A stretch of 31,157 nucleotides of DNA from JAJPHT01 sp035526585 (GTDB lineage: Archaea; Thermoplasmatota; SW-10-69-26; JACQPN01; JAJPHT01). The notes beneath the pieces were generated by a model that did no database searches, was not told the DNA's origin, and worked only from the letters and a program-made list of their open reading frames with translations. Made by a program: the position numbers and the translations under genes. The stretch spans positions 1-31,157 of the forward strand of contig DATLCC010000079.1 in NCBI GenBank assembly GCA_035526585.1, read 5' to 3'. Positions 22,084 through 29,390 of this stretch are shown here, piece by piece; the first letter of the stretch is position 1; each line of letters opens with the position of its first letter.

Positions 22084-22378
22084 GGCCCGGCTCCTCCAAC
22101 GAAGGAGGGCTCGTCCGGGCAATGGGGACCAAACTAGCGAACCATGGATGATCGGGATCCAGAACTTGTTTCAGACGCGTGCCTGCGGGCACCGGCCGCT
22201 CCGCGGCCTCGCGTCCTCTCGCGATGCCTCAAGCGTTCGGCATCGCGAAGCCGCCGCCCAGGTGCGTCGGCTTGTTGGCGCAGAAGGCCATGATCGCGGT
22301 CATGTTCGAGAAGCCGCGAAGGTTGGCGCGAGGCACGTCGGGTTGCATGCATCGTGGGGACCGGGGTCCCCTAGTTGC
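22084..22378 (-). repeat. Microprotein module, copy 1
   Basis: In minus-strand order: a promoter-like CAACTAGG (22371-22378), the palindrome at 22356-22371, the 39-codon ORF, a GCGAACCATGG block (22137-22147) and a compound hairpin (22085-22120: outer GCCCGG/CCGGGC, inner CCTCC/GGAGG). Each part recurs in the same order in copy 2. Confidence 0.7.
22229..22348 (-). CDS. Microprotein 1 (39 residues) of a duplicated family
   Basis: I do not recognise this peptide. Its conserved core is DVP, NLRGFS, MTA and AFCANKPTHL, shared with microprotein 2 at 22939-23049; its own tail is GGGFAMPNA. Of the first 30 codons, 23 encode the same residue in both copies, and nine of those use different synonymous codons. 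That is the mark of selection on the peptide. The ATG at 22348 lies 27 bases from the centre of CAACTAGG, so the mRNA would be leaderless. There is one cysteine and a mildly hydrophobic central helix. Confidence 0.65.
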   Translation of the reverse strand: MQPDVPRANLRGFSNMTAIMAFCANKPTHLGGGFAMPNA

Positions 22379-22590
22379 TGGTTGGGGTGCGGGCCTTCTC
22401 AGGTCGGGGAAGGGGTGTTCTACGTCGGGGCCAGCGCAAGGGCAGGCGCAAGCGCAAGGGACGCCGGTATGGAGGCAGCGGGCCAGGGGCGGGTGTACGT
22501 CCATCCATCGCGGGCGCCCCCGAGCGTCCGGCGCATCAGGTCGGGCCGCGAAGCGGTCGGGGTCCGGGGGCGCATGCCCCCGGCGGGCGG

Positions 22591-22720
22591 AGTCCAGAGG
22601 GGGAGGACACCCCCTCTGGCACGGAGTGATTGGTGGAAAAACTGGTTCTTGGCGCGTTCCTGGCGCAGAACTAATTTTCAACGACGACGACTCTGGGGGG
22701 TAAACCCCCCAGACCCCCCT
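22591..22720. other. Cluster of perfect stem-loops, candidate structured RNA or element ends
   Basis: Three consecutive stems lie here: CCAGAGGGGG/CCCCCTCTGG (22594-22619), GAAAA..GTTCT/AGAAC..TTTTC (22636-22679) and CTGGGGGG-TAAA-CCCCCCAG (22693-22712). The middle one is AT-rich against a GC-rich background. They lie between the two microprotein modules. Confidence 0.4.
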
Positions 22721-22807
22721 TTGGTCACGGAGTGCGTTGAAAGAAAAGCAGCCCGCCGGACCGCAGTGCGGCGGGTCCCGCCTGCCTGCGAGCGGCGGCG
22801 GACGGGA

Positions 22808-23079
22808 GGCCCGGCTCCTCCAGCGAAGGAGGGCACGTCCGGGCGAGGGGGACCCCCACCGGCCCGCGAACCATGGGCCGGTGGGAAGGGCCTCCGCGCC
22901 GAGCGAACGGCGGCGGAGGTCACGAGGAGGGGATGGTCTCAGAGCCTGTAGGCGCCCGACAGGTGTGTAGGCTTGTTGGCACAAAAGGCGAGGACTGCGG
23001 TCATGTGGGAGAATCCGCGCAGGTTGCTGGAGGGCACGTCGGCGTGCATGCGTCGACGGGACCGGGGTCCCCTATTGAC
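22808..23079 (-). repeat. Microprotein module, copy 2
   Basis: This copy has CAATAGG (23073-23079), the palindrome at 23058-23072, the 36-codon ORF, then GCGAACCATGG (22866-22876), here placed in the loop of an 11-bp stem (22855-22885), and the compound hairpin (22809-22844). Confidence 0.7.
22939..23049 (-). CDS. Microprotein 2 (36 residues) of a duplicated family
   Basis: The peptide starts MHADVPSSNLRGFSHMTAV and continues AFCANKPTHLSG, ending AYRL. It is a paralogue of microprotein 1; differences in the core are conservative (Ile/Val, Met/Leu, Asn/His, Ala/Ser). The ATG at 23049 lies 27 bases from the centre of CAATAGG, the same spacing as in copy 1. The function is unknown. The tails of the two peptides differ completely after GG/SG, so only the first 32 residues are constrained. 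Confidence 0.65.
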   Translation of the reverse strand: MHADVPSSNLRGFSHMTAVLAFCANKPTHLSGAYRL

Positions 23080-23100
23080 GGGTTGCTGCGCAACCCTTCA

Positions 23101-23199
23101 CCAAGGGCGCCAAGCGGGCCAAGGGCGCCAAGCGTCGTGGGTCGACTTGTGGAACGCCCGTTCTCCACTTGGCGCCCTTGGCCGCCTTGGCGCCCTTGG
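23101..23199. terminator. Very large inverted repeat downstream of the permease gene
   Basis: Two 32-base arms (23101-23132 and 23168-23199) are reverse complements at 30 of 32 positions. Each arm holds two copies of CCAAGGGCGCCAAG or its complement, so the region carries four units. It begins 2 bases after the permease stop on the minus strand and would end or protect that transcript. Confidence 0.6.
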
Positions 23200-23201
23200 C
23201 G

Positions 23202-24800
23202 TTACGAGCGAAGCTCCTCCAGCACGATCTCCGCCTCGCCCGCGGGCAAGGGCTTCGGATCGCGGCCCACGTGGCCGAAGAGCTTCGACTTGCGGATGCC
23301 GTAGATCGCGTAGACCATGAGGCCCAGCCCCATCCAGCCGAAGAAGCCGAGGATCGTGATCGGAGCGAGGCTGAAGAAGAGCGCCGTGCAGAGGAGGGCG
23401 CCAAGCGCGGCGAGCACGGGGAAGCGGCCGATGTTGAGTGGCACCCTGAACGGGCGCACGAGGTCGGGCTTCTTGTAGCGCAGCACGATGACGCCGATGC
23501 ACACGAGGATGAAGGCGAAGAGCGTGCCGATGTTCGTGAGCTGGCCTGCGAGGCCGAGCGTGCCGAAGCCGGCGACGAGGCTCACGGCGAGCCCGGTGCC
23601 GATCGTCGTTCGCGCCGGCGTGCCGAACTTCTCGTGCACCTTCGACCAGCTCTGCGGAAGCATGCCGTCGCGCGCGAGGGCGAAGAAGACGCGCGGGCCG
23701 CCCATGAGGAGCACCATGAGGACGCTCGCGATGCCGATGACGGCGCCGAAGCGGATGAGGTTCGCCGCCCACAGGATGCCCGCCGATTCGAACGCGTAGC
23801 CGAAGGGCTCGCCCAGGTGCGACGCGGCGAGGGCGGGCGTCATGCCGGTGCCGTTGGCGCACGGGCCCGGCGTCGTCGCGAGCGCGCAGTCCGGCATGAG
23901 GTCCGTGTACGGGATCATGCCCAGGAGCACGCCGCTCGCGAGGATGTAGAGGAGCGTGCAGATCCCGAGGGAGAGCAGGATCCCGATGGGGAGATCGCGC
24001 TTGGGGTTCTTCGTCTCCTCCGCGGTCGTGGACACGGCATCGAACCCGATGTAGGCGAAGAAGATGATCGCGCCGCCCGCGAGGATCGGGCCGATCGCGC
24101 CGAGGCTCGCGTACCACGCGCCCGCGGTCGCCGGCGGCGGCGCGAGGCGCAGGTTGTCCATGTTGACGAGGAAGATCCCCATGCCCACGACGATCGCGAT
24201 GATCGCGATCTTCGCCGCCACGAAGACGCCGGTGAGCCGCGCGGCTGCTTTCGAACCCACGACGAGGACGATCGTCACGATGAGGACGAGGATCATCGCG
24301 GGGAGGTTGACGATCCCGCCGTTGGCGGGCGAGTTGAGGAGCGAGACGGGGATCTGATAGCCGGTGAGGCCCGTGACGAGCGCGCCGAAGTTGCTGCTCC
24401 AACCGATGGCGACGGCCGCGGCGCCGATCGCGTACTCGAGCACGAGCGCCCACCCGAGGGTCCATGCGAGCGTCTCCCCGAGCGCGCTGTACGTGTACGC
24501 GTACGCGCTGCCGCTCGTGGGGATGGCGCTCGCCATCTCCGCGTACGCCATGCCGGCGAGGGCGCAGATGAATCCGACGAGCACGAAGCTCCAGATGATG
24601 TTCGGGCCGGCGAGCTGCGCGCCGAGGCCCGCGTACACGAAGATGCCGGCGCCGATGATCGCGCCCACGCCCAGGAGCGTGAGGTCGAGCGCGTTCAGCG
24701 ACTTCTTGAGCGACTTCGTGGGATCGCGCGCCTGTGCGATCACGTCCTCGGGCGACTTCTTGAGCGAGTACCGGTCGATCGCGTCGCGGAAGAATCCCAT
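23202..24800 (-). CDS. APC-superfamily amino-acid permease (cationic amino acid transporter-like)
   Basis: This 532-residue integral membrane protein has about twelve helices. The first carries the APC substrate motif LTLLGVGAIIGAGIFVYAG, and later parts match the CAT family: SGSAYAYTYSALGETLAWTL, FFAYIGFDAVSTTAEETKNP and GGPRVFFALARDGMLP. The cytosolic N-terminus (SLKKSPEDVIAQARDPTKSL) is also family-like. It should import amino acids by proton or sodium symport or exchange; the specificity cannot be read. The ATG at 24800 is 5 bases after the stop of an upstream anchored-protein gene, so they form an operon. Long open frames on the opposite strand are shadows. Confidence 0.92.
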   Translation of the reverse strand: MGFFRDAIDRYSLKKSPEDVIAQARDPTKSLKKSLNALDLTLLGVGAIIGAGIFVYAGLGAQLAGPNIIWSFVLVGFICALAGMAYAEMASAIPTSGSAYAYTYSALGETLAWTLGWALVLEYAIGAAAVAIGWSSNFGALVTGLTGYQIPVSLLNSPANGGIVNLPAMILVLIVTIVLVVGSKAAARLTGVFVAAKIAIIAIVVGMGIFLVNMDNLRLAPPPATAGAWYASLGAIGPILAGGAIIFFAYIGFDAVSTTAEETKNPKRDLPIGILLSLGICTLLYILASGVLLGMIPYTDLMPDCALATTPGPCANGTGMTPALAASHLGEPFGYAFESAGILWAANLIRFGAVIGIASVLMVLLMGGPRVFFALARDGMLPQSWSKVHEKFGTPARTTIGTGLAVSLVAGFGTLGLAGQLTNIGTLFAFILVCIGVIVLRYKKPDLVRPFRVPLNIGRFPVLAALGALLCTALFFSLAPITILGFFGWMGLGLMVYAIYGIRKSKLFGHVGRDPKPLPAGEAEIVLEELRS

Positions 24801-24805
24801 GAAGG

Positions 24806-25408
24806 TCACCTGGATCCGGGCGTGAGGGTCGGCACCCATTCGGTCGCGGTGAGGGAGACGGTGCCGCCGGGATCGCCCGCGGGCAGGGGGAGCGGCGCGC
24901 CGCCGCGGCTGCCGGTGATGGTGACGGTCCACGTGCCTTGCGCGGCCGTCGCGTTCTCGAAGGTCGCGAGGTTCGCCCGCGCGTCGGCTTCGGTCGCGCC
25001 CGCCGCCGTCGCGGGGCCGGGGGCCGCGGCGATCTCGATCGGGACCGTGACGCCCTGGCCGCAGGAGCCTTGCGCGGACCCCGTCTGGCCGTTGGGGCCT
25101 TGGACGTCGACGGCGAGGCTGAACGTCACGGGGCCGACGTCGCCCGTCTGGCCCGTGCAGGCGACGGCGAACTCGAGGGCGGTGACGTTCATCGCCGTCA
25201 CTTCGAACTCGAGGCTGGCCGAGCGGAGGCTCGGCGCGCTCTGGCTGTCGAGCTCGACCGTGTCGGTCTGGAACTGGACGTTGAAGAAGCCCGCCGCGCT
25301 GCCGGCGCCGCCGAGGCCTCCTGGCGAGGAGACGATCGCGTACGTGGCGCCGCCGAACAAAAGGGCGCCGATCACGAAGAGAACGATGTCGGGCCCTGCC
25401 ATCCTCAT
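24806..25408 (-). CDS. N-terminally anchored extracellular protein, unknown
   Basis: This 200-residue protein has an N-terminal membrane helix (MRMAGPDIVLFVIGALLFGG) and an exported, Thr/Gly/Ala-rich beta-type domain with two cysteines (FAVACTGQTGDVG and SAQGSCGQGVT), which probably form a disulfide, and N-glycosylation sequons (NVT, NAT). The end TWTVTITGSRGG...SLTATEWVP looks like an Ig-type strand pair. Starts at 25402, 25408 and 25441 are all possible. It is coupled to the amino-acid permease gene and could be an accessory subunit, which is inference. Confidence 0.68.
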   Translation of the reverse strand: MRMAGPDIVLFVIGALLFGGATYAIVSSPGGLGGAGSAAGFFNVQFQTDTVELDSQSAPSLRSASLEFEVTAMNVTALEFAVACTGQTGDVGPVTFSLAVDVQGPNGQTGSAQGSCGQGVTVPIEIAAAPGPATAAGATEADARANLATFENATAAQGTWTVTITGSRGGAPLPLPAGDPGGTVSLTATEWVPTLTPGSR

Positions 25409-25984
25409 GGGGTTCCCGCGAGCATGCCGGACGCCGTTCATCAACGTTGTTGCGGGCGCGTTTGAGCGAGGCGTCGCCAGTCGCCGGGCCGGGGCTGGGA
25501 CTCGGGCTTGGGGAGGGCGAGCGTCCGGGCGCAGGAGCGCGCGCCGGGGCGAAGGCCCTCGACCTCGCCCTCCCTGGGCCGCGCCCCCGCGCACCCCCAG
25601 CCCCAGTCCTCGCCCGAGCCCACCTCGTCGCTGGGATGGGGCTCGGACCCGGGCCGAAGTGCGCGAGCGCTGGCAAGCGCGGGCGGGCGGGCGCGGGCGT
25701 GGTCCCGGGCCCGCGACCGCGCGCTCCCTCGACCACGCCCTCGAGCGCCCCGAGCCCTCGTCCGCGTCCGAGCCCGGCAAGGGCGGGGAAGGGAAAGCCC
25801 CGTGAGGGGCAGAAGCCAAGGGGCTCGCTCCGGGAGTTGACGCGCGGGGAGGCTAGGCACCGCGCGCCGCGTCGACCGGCGCGAACACACCTCTACACGT
25901 ACAAGGACGTCGGATGCAAGAACCTTCGGCAAACGTGCCGAAGTCGGGGTTTAGTACTTTCTACAGGATGAGGCTCAGATTCGA
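25409..25984. other. GC-rich low-complexity intergenic region
   Basis: About 570 bases without a convincing gene. Frames on both strands are open but give Arg/Pro/Ala-rich shadows. Purine/pyrimidine-biased inverted stretches occur (for example GGGCTGGGACTCGGGCTTGG near 25490 against CCCAGCCCCAGTCC near 25598). Confidence 0.6.
25924..25943 (-). terminator. Hairpin after the first small secreted protein gene
   Basis: CTTCGGCA and TGCCGAAG form a perfect 8-bp stem with a 4-base loop, 42 bases after the minus-strand stop. Confidence 0.5.
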
Positions 25985-26248
25985 TCAGAGGATGTTGGTG
26001 TCGGCCTCGATCTGTCCGCCGCACGTGTCGTCGCGCCCGCTGTCGTCGCGCTGGAGACCCGGCATGCCGTTGGACTCCTCGTAGACCCAGATGGAGAGGA
26101 TGCAGTCGAGCGTGCACGCGTCGTTGTCGACGTACATGCCGTCGTTCTCGAGCTCGGGGTGCGACGTGGTCGGCGCGCAGCCGGCGGCCGAGGCGGACGC
26201 GGCGCCGAGCGCAGCGAGGGTCAGGAGCGCCGTGAGGACCTTGTTCAT
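25985..26248 (-). CDS. Small secreted cysteine protein, paralogue A
   Basis: The 87-residue precursor has a signal peptide (MNKVLTALLTLAALGAASAS). The mature part keeps four cysteines in the pattern of its neighbours: GCAPTTS, NDACTLDCILSIWVY and DDTCGG, with the family block EESNGMPGLQRDD. It is the most diverged of three tandem paralogues and lacks the TGATPAG segment. It is acidic and has no enzyme motif. Its ribosome-binding site is weak (GGCAGGCTTG before ATG). I do not recognise the family. Confidence 0.75.
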   Translation of the reverse strand: MNKVLTALLTLAALGAASASAAGCAPTTSHPELENDGMYVDNDACTLDCILSIWVYEESNGMPGLQRDDSGRDDTCGGQIEADTNIL

Positions 26249-26389
26249 CAAGCCTGCCGGTGCGCCCGGGAGGCTTGAAAGGTGCCTGTCGCCGGACCGG
26301 AGGGACGTCGTGTCCGAGGCCCGGTGACAGCCTGGCGGCTGGTGGAAAGGGATGCGCCCCGGCCCGGAGGCCGGAGCAGAAAACGGATA

Positions 26390-26410
26390 CGGTGCCGGAT
26401 CACGGCACCG
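26390..26410 (-). terminator. Terminator after paralogue B
   Basis: CGGTGCCG and CGGCACCG form a perfect 8-bp stem with a 5-base loop, 12 bases after the stop. On the minus strand a T-rich TATCCGTTTTCTGC follows. Confidence 0.6.
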
Positions 26411-26421
26411 GAACATCGTCC

Positions 26422-26703
26422 TTAAACGATGTTGAGGTCGCCTTCGAAGGCGCCGCCGCACGTGTCGTCGTGCACTTCGTCGGAGCGCTGGAGACCGGCG
26501 ACGCCGTTCGTCTCCTGGTAGCCCCAGATCGAGAAGAGGCAGGTCGGCTGGCAGGCGTCGTTGTCGATGTAGAACTGGCCCGCGGGCGTCGCGCCCGTGT
26601 CGATCTCGGGGACCGAGGTCGTGAGCTCGCACTCGGCGAGGGCGGCAGGCAGGGCGATGCTGATCGCAGCGAGCGTCAGCAGGGTCGTGAAGAACTTGTT
26701 CAT
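26422..26703 (-). CDS. Small secreted cysteine protein, paralogue B
   Basis: The 93-residue precursor has a signal peptide (FFTTLLTLAAISIALPAALA) and a mature acidic domain of about 70 residues with four cysteines: AECELTT, NDACQPTCLFSIW and DDTCGGAFEG. The blocks TGATPAGQFYIDND and TNGVAGLQRSDEVH are almost identical to paralogue C. A strong Shine-Dalgarno, GGAGGAAACAG, stands just before the ATG, and a TATA-like CCTTATTTTTG is about 60 bases upstream, so this mRNA has a leader, unlike most genes in the window. Two disulfides are likely; the function is unknown. Confidence 0.82.
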   Translation of the reverse strand: MNKFFTTLLTLAAISIALPAALAECELTTSVPEIDTGATPAGQFYIDNDACQPTCLFSIWGYQETNGVAGLQRSDEVHDDTCGGAFEGDLNIV

Positions 26704-26906
26704 TCTGTTTCCTCCGTTGGTAAGGCCGCGAAGCCTCCCGTCCCGGGGAAGCCCCCTGACAAAAATAAGGACTATGCTGAAACTCTATCTGCGAGCGCCA
26801 CTGGAGCCCCTCGAACACCGGAAAAACGCCGTCCAGTCCTTGATATGACGGAGAAAAGGCGCGCCGCGCGCCGCTCTCGCGGCGCGCGGGGGGCGAGCGA
26901 GCGTGC

Positions 26907-27188
26907 TCAGAAGATGTTCAGGTCGCCTTCGAAGACGCCGCCGCACGTGTCGTCGTGGACCTCGTCGGAGCGCTGGAGGCCCGCGACGCCGTTCGACTCC
27001 TGGTAGATCCAGATCGAGTAGATGCAGGTCGGCTGGCAGGCGTCGTTGTCCACGTAGAACTGGCCGGCGGGCGTCGCGCCCGTGTCGACCTCCGGCGCGG
27101 ACGTCGTGAGCTCGCAGTCGGCGAGGGCGGCAGGCAGGGCGACGCTCAGCGTCGCAAGCGTCAGAAGGGTCGTGAAGAGCTTGTCCAT
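26907..27188 (-). CDS. Small secreted cysteine protein, paralogue C
   Basis: The 93-residue precursor is about as long as paralogue B and shares most residues with it. The signal peptide is LFTTLLTLATLSVALPAALA. Cysteines are in ADCELTT, NDACQPTCIYSIWIY and DDTCGGVFEG. GGAGGTCAACCAC precedes the ATG, a textbook Shine-Dalgarno. A TATA-like CCTTATCC lies about 60-70 bases upstream. Each of the three paralogues sits in its own transcription unit with an intergenic gap of about 170-200 bases. Confidence 0.82.
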   Translation of the reverse strand: MDKLFTTLLTLATLSVALPAALADCELTTSAPEVDTGATPAGQFYVDNDACQPTCIYSIWIYQESNGVAGLQRSDEVHDDTCGGVFEGDLNIF

Positions 27189-27294
27189 GTGGTTGACCTC
27201 CGTAGGGAAACCTCAACGGCTCCCGGGCAGGCAAGCGCGCGCCCATGGATAAGGTGCGCGGGTTCCACGAGCGAAATGCCGGCGCCGCGAAGGC

Positions 27295-27984
27295 TCACGG
27301 CTCGTCGGGCACGCGCGCGACGGGCGGGGAGGCGGGCGCCTGCGGCGCGGGCGCGAGGGCGCGCGCCGCGAAGCCGCGCAGGGCGTCCTGGCCCAGGTCG
27401 CTCACGTAATAGTGCGTGGTATGCTCCTTCTTCACGGGCCGGATGAGCTCCGCGTCCTCGAGCTTGCGCAGGTGCCAACGGATCGTGCCGTGGTTCACGC
27501 CGAGCGCGCGGGCGATCTCGCGCTGGTGGGCGCTCGGGTTCGTCGAGACGTACACGAGGATCTGGTGCGCGTTGTCGTTGCGGAGCACCGAGGACGCGAT
27601 GGCCTTCCGCTTCGTCTCGACGCCGCCCTCGACCGGGTAGAACACCTTGTACCCCTCGAACTTCTTCGAGGTCACGAGGTTCGCATCCTCCAGCTTGCGA
27701 AGGTGCCAGAGTACGTTCGTCGTGCTGAGGTCGAGCGCCGTCGCCGCCGCGCGCAGGTGCACGCCCGGGTGCGCCTGGATGTGCTCGAAGATGGAGCGCC
27801 GCGCGTCGTTCTCCAGCACGTTGTCGTTGTTGACGAACTTCGCGCCCAGGAACCAGCCAAGCCCGATGAGGGCGCCGACCGCGACGGCGCTCACGCCGAA
27901 GCCCATAGGGCTCGTGACGTCGAAGCCCCCGGGTCCGCCCAGGAGATCATCGGTGAGGCTCGCGAGATAGAGCGCCGAAGGCAT
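27295..27984 (-). CDS. Membrane-anchored regulator with two winged-helix domains (1)
   Basis: This 229-residue protein has an N-terminal membrane helix (FGVSAVAVGALIGLGWFLGA, about 29-48) and then two winged-helix domains in tandem: ENDARRSIFEHIQAHPGVHL with NVLWHLRKLEDANLVTSKKF, and RNDNAHQILVYVSTNPSAHQ with IRWHLRKLEDAELIRPVKKE. Each ends in a basic wing. The C-terminal tail is Ala/Pro-rich. Such proteins are thought to be membrane-bound one-component regulators. A TATA box (CCTTTATAG, 28014-28022) lies about 34 bases upstream. It is a paralogue of the gene at 28255-29079 and may control the adjacent small secreted proteins, which is inference. Confidence 0.85.
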   Translation of the reverse strand: MPSALYLASLTDDLLGGPGGFDVTSPMGFGVSAVAVGALIGLGWFLGAKFVNNDNVLENDARRSIFEHIQAHPGVHLRAAATALDLSTTNVLWHLRKLEDANLVTSKKFEGYKVFYPVEGGVETKRKAIASSVLRNDNAHQILVYVSTNPSAHQREIARALGVNHGTIRWHLRKLEDAELIRPVKKEHTTHYYVSDLGQDALRGFAARALAPAPQAPASPPVARVPDEP

Positions 27985-28153
27985 GGCTGTCCAACGGTTC
28001 GTCGTTCGGAGGGCTATAAAGGAGTATGCGGAGGGGCACAGCGCCCCTGGGGGCTCCCTCGCGCTCTTGCTCGCCCGCGCCGACGCCCGACCGGGCTCGC
28101 AAGCGCAAGCGCGCGCGGGCGTCCGCCTTGTCGTTGTCCTCGTCCCTGCCTTC

Positions 28154-28223
28154 GGCCTCGTCCTTCGATCAATATGTAACCGAAAAGTTACACAAAATCC
28201 GCCATGCGGAAAAGGACGAGGCC
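28154..28223. ncRNA. Candidate three-way-junction structure or operator cluster
   Basis: GGCCTCGTCCTT (28154-28165) pairs perfectly with AAGGACGAGGCC (28212-28223). Inside lie two further perfect stems, TGTAAC-CGAAAA-GTTACA (28175-28192) and TCCGC-CAT-GCGGA (28198-28210). The interior is AT-rich. As DNA, TGTAAC-N6-GTTACA looks like a dimer operator; as RNA, it would be a compact three-way junction. Confidence 0.45.
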
Positions 28224-28254
28224 CAGGACAAGGGCACCGACAAGGACAAGGTCC

Positions 28255-29079
28255 CTACGCGGCCGAGATGACCGCAGGCGCCGCCACCGGCACCGGGCGC
28301 CGGGCGGCGACCTCGCGCAGCGCCGCGAGGCCCATCGGGGTCGGCTCGTACGAGCTGGCCTTCCCGCGGCGCGTCTCGACGATGAGCTCGGCGCCCAGGA
28401 GCTTCTTGAGGTGCCAACGCACGGTCCCATGGTTGACGCCAAGCGCGCGCGCGATCTCGCGCTGATGCGTTCCCGGATTCGCGACCACATGCTCGAACAC
28501 TTCCTGCGCGTTCCCGTTCGCAAGCGCGGTCTTCCCAAGCGACATCCGGCGCGCCTCGACCCCGCCCTCGGCCGGGTAGAACACCTTGTAGCCGTTGAAA
28601 CGCTTCGAATGGATGAGACCGGCCTCCTCGAGCTTCCGGAGGTGCCAGATGGCGTTCGTCGTCGTGAGCGTGAGATCGTCCGTGACCTGCTTCAGATTCG
28701 CCCCCACGCGCTCCTTCAGATACGCGTAGATCCGCTGCCGAACGTCGTTCTGCAGGACCTCGGTGGGCGTCACAAAGCGCGCGCCGCCAAAGAAGAGCCC
28801 CGCTGCCGCAAGGCCCGCAAGCCCCACCGCGATGCCCGCCCCCGCCAACCAGGGAAGATCAAAGCCACCCTCGGCCGGCACGGCCACGACCGGAAGACCA
28901 GGCTGCGGCTCCGCGAGCCCCGCGGCCTCCGCAGCGCCATCCGCGAGCGCCTCCACCTCATGCACGCCAGGAGCATCCGGCGCCAGCTCATCCAGAAGCT
29001 CCCCCACGGGCGACGCCGCCACGACGGGCGCAGCCGCAAGGACGACCACGACGCCAAGGACCGCAAGGTAGCTCCGCAT
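28255..29079 (-). CDS. Membrane-anchored regulator with two winged-helix domains (2)
   Basis: The 274-residue protein has a signal-like helix (MRSYLAVLGVVVVLAAAPVV), an exported acidic segment of about 50 residues, a membrane helix (WLAGAGIAVGLAGLAAAGLF, about 76-95) and two cytosolic winged helices: QNDVRQRIYAYLKERVGANL with NAIWHLRKLEEAGLIHSKRF, and ANGNAQEVFEHVVANPGTHQ with VRWHLKKLLGAELIVETRRG. The exported segment could sense an outside signal. A TATA (CCTCATATA, near 29111-29119) lies about 35 bases before the ATG. It is a paralogue of its downstream neighbour, which lacks the exported part. Confidence 0.87.
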   Translation of the reverse strand: MRSYLAVLGVVVVLAAAPVVAASPVGELLDELAPDAPGVHEVEALADGAAEAAGLAEPQPGLPVVAVPAEGGFDLPWLAGAGIAVGLAGLAAAGLFFGGARFVTPTEVLQNDVRQRIYAYLKERVGANLKQVTDDLTLTTTNAIWHLRKLEEAGLIHSKRFNGYKVFYPAEGGVEARRMSLGKTALANGNAQEVFEHVVANPGTHQREIARALGVNHGTVRWHLKKLLGAELIVETRRGKASSYEPTPMGLAALREVAARRPVPVAAPAVISAA

Positions 29080-29390
29080 GACAACCTCTGACGCGCAGTC
29101 GGATTCGCGGTATATGAGGTTGGTGGCGGCCTTGTAGAAGGATGGACGCCCTCGAATGCAAGCGCAAGCGGGCCACGGGGCGAGGACGCGGGGCCGCGGG
29201 GGGGGGCGGGCGGGCCGGCGGGTGCGGACGCATGTGCAAGGCATGTGCAAGGCATGTGCAAGGCATGTGCATGGCACGTGCAAGGCACGTGCAGGGCATG
29301 TGCAAGGCACGCGCCTCTCAGCTGCCGCGCACATGCCTGGCAATGAGGCGAGGACAATGGACACATCCCCCTCGCACCATCGGGGTAGGG
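29080..29390. other. Intergenic region with promoter and repeat array
   Basis: It holds the TATA box of the upstream minus-strand regulator and, at 29230-29317, an array of 11-bp repeats. Open frames through it are artefacts of the repeats. Confidence 0.6.
29230..29317 (+). repeat. Array of eight 11-bp repeats (GCATGTGCAAG)
   Basis: Eight consecutive 11-bp units follow GCATGTGCAAG; variants change T to C in CATGTG or the last bases. The period equals about one helical turn, so all CATGTG cores face the same side. There are no spacers, so it is not a CRISPR array. Confidence 0.85.

Larger units (their letters stand above)
21815..23201. other. 1.4-kb region without ordinary genes, rich in perfect hairpins
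   Basis: No long coding frame here has a protein-like composition. The region contains the two microprotein modules and many perfect inverted repeats: 22012-22043 (9-bp stem), 22564-22583, 22594-22619 (10 bp), 22636-22679 (two-part stem), 22693-22712 (8 bp), 22752-22775 (7 bp), 22855-22885 (11 bp) and 23080-23096 (7 bp). I cannot identify a known RNA in it. Confidence 0.7.

Noticed and set aside
22805..22850. RNase P RNA-like segment
   Set aside because: The likeness to the GAGGAAAGTCC region is loose, and the segment is duplicated in both microprotein modules, which does not fit a single-copy RNA.
23169..25805. 878-codon open frame on the plus strand opposite the permease
   Set aside because: It is Glu/Asp/Arg-rich shadow sequence; the minus strand carries clear APC permease motifs.
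25441..25932. 163-codon ORF in the GC-rich gap
   Set aside because: Its Arg/Pro/Ala-rich product has no family features, and equally long frames exist on the other strand.
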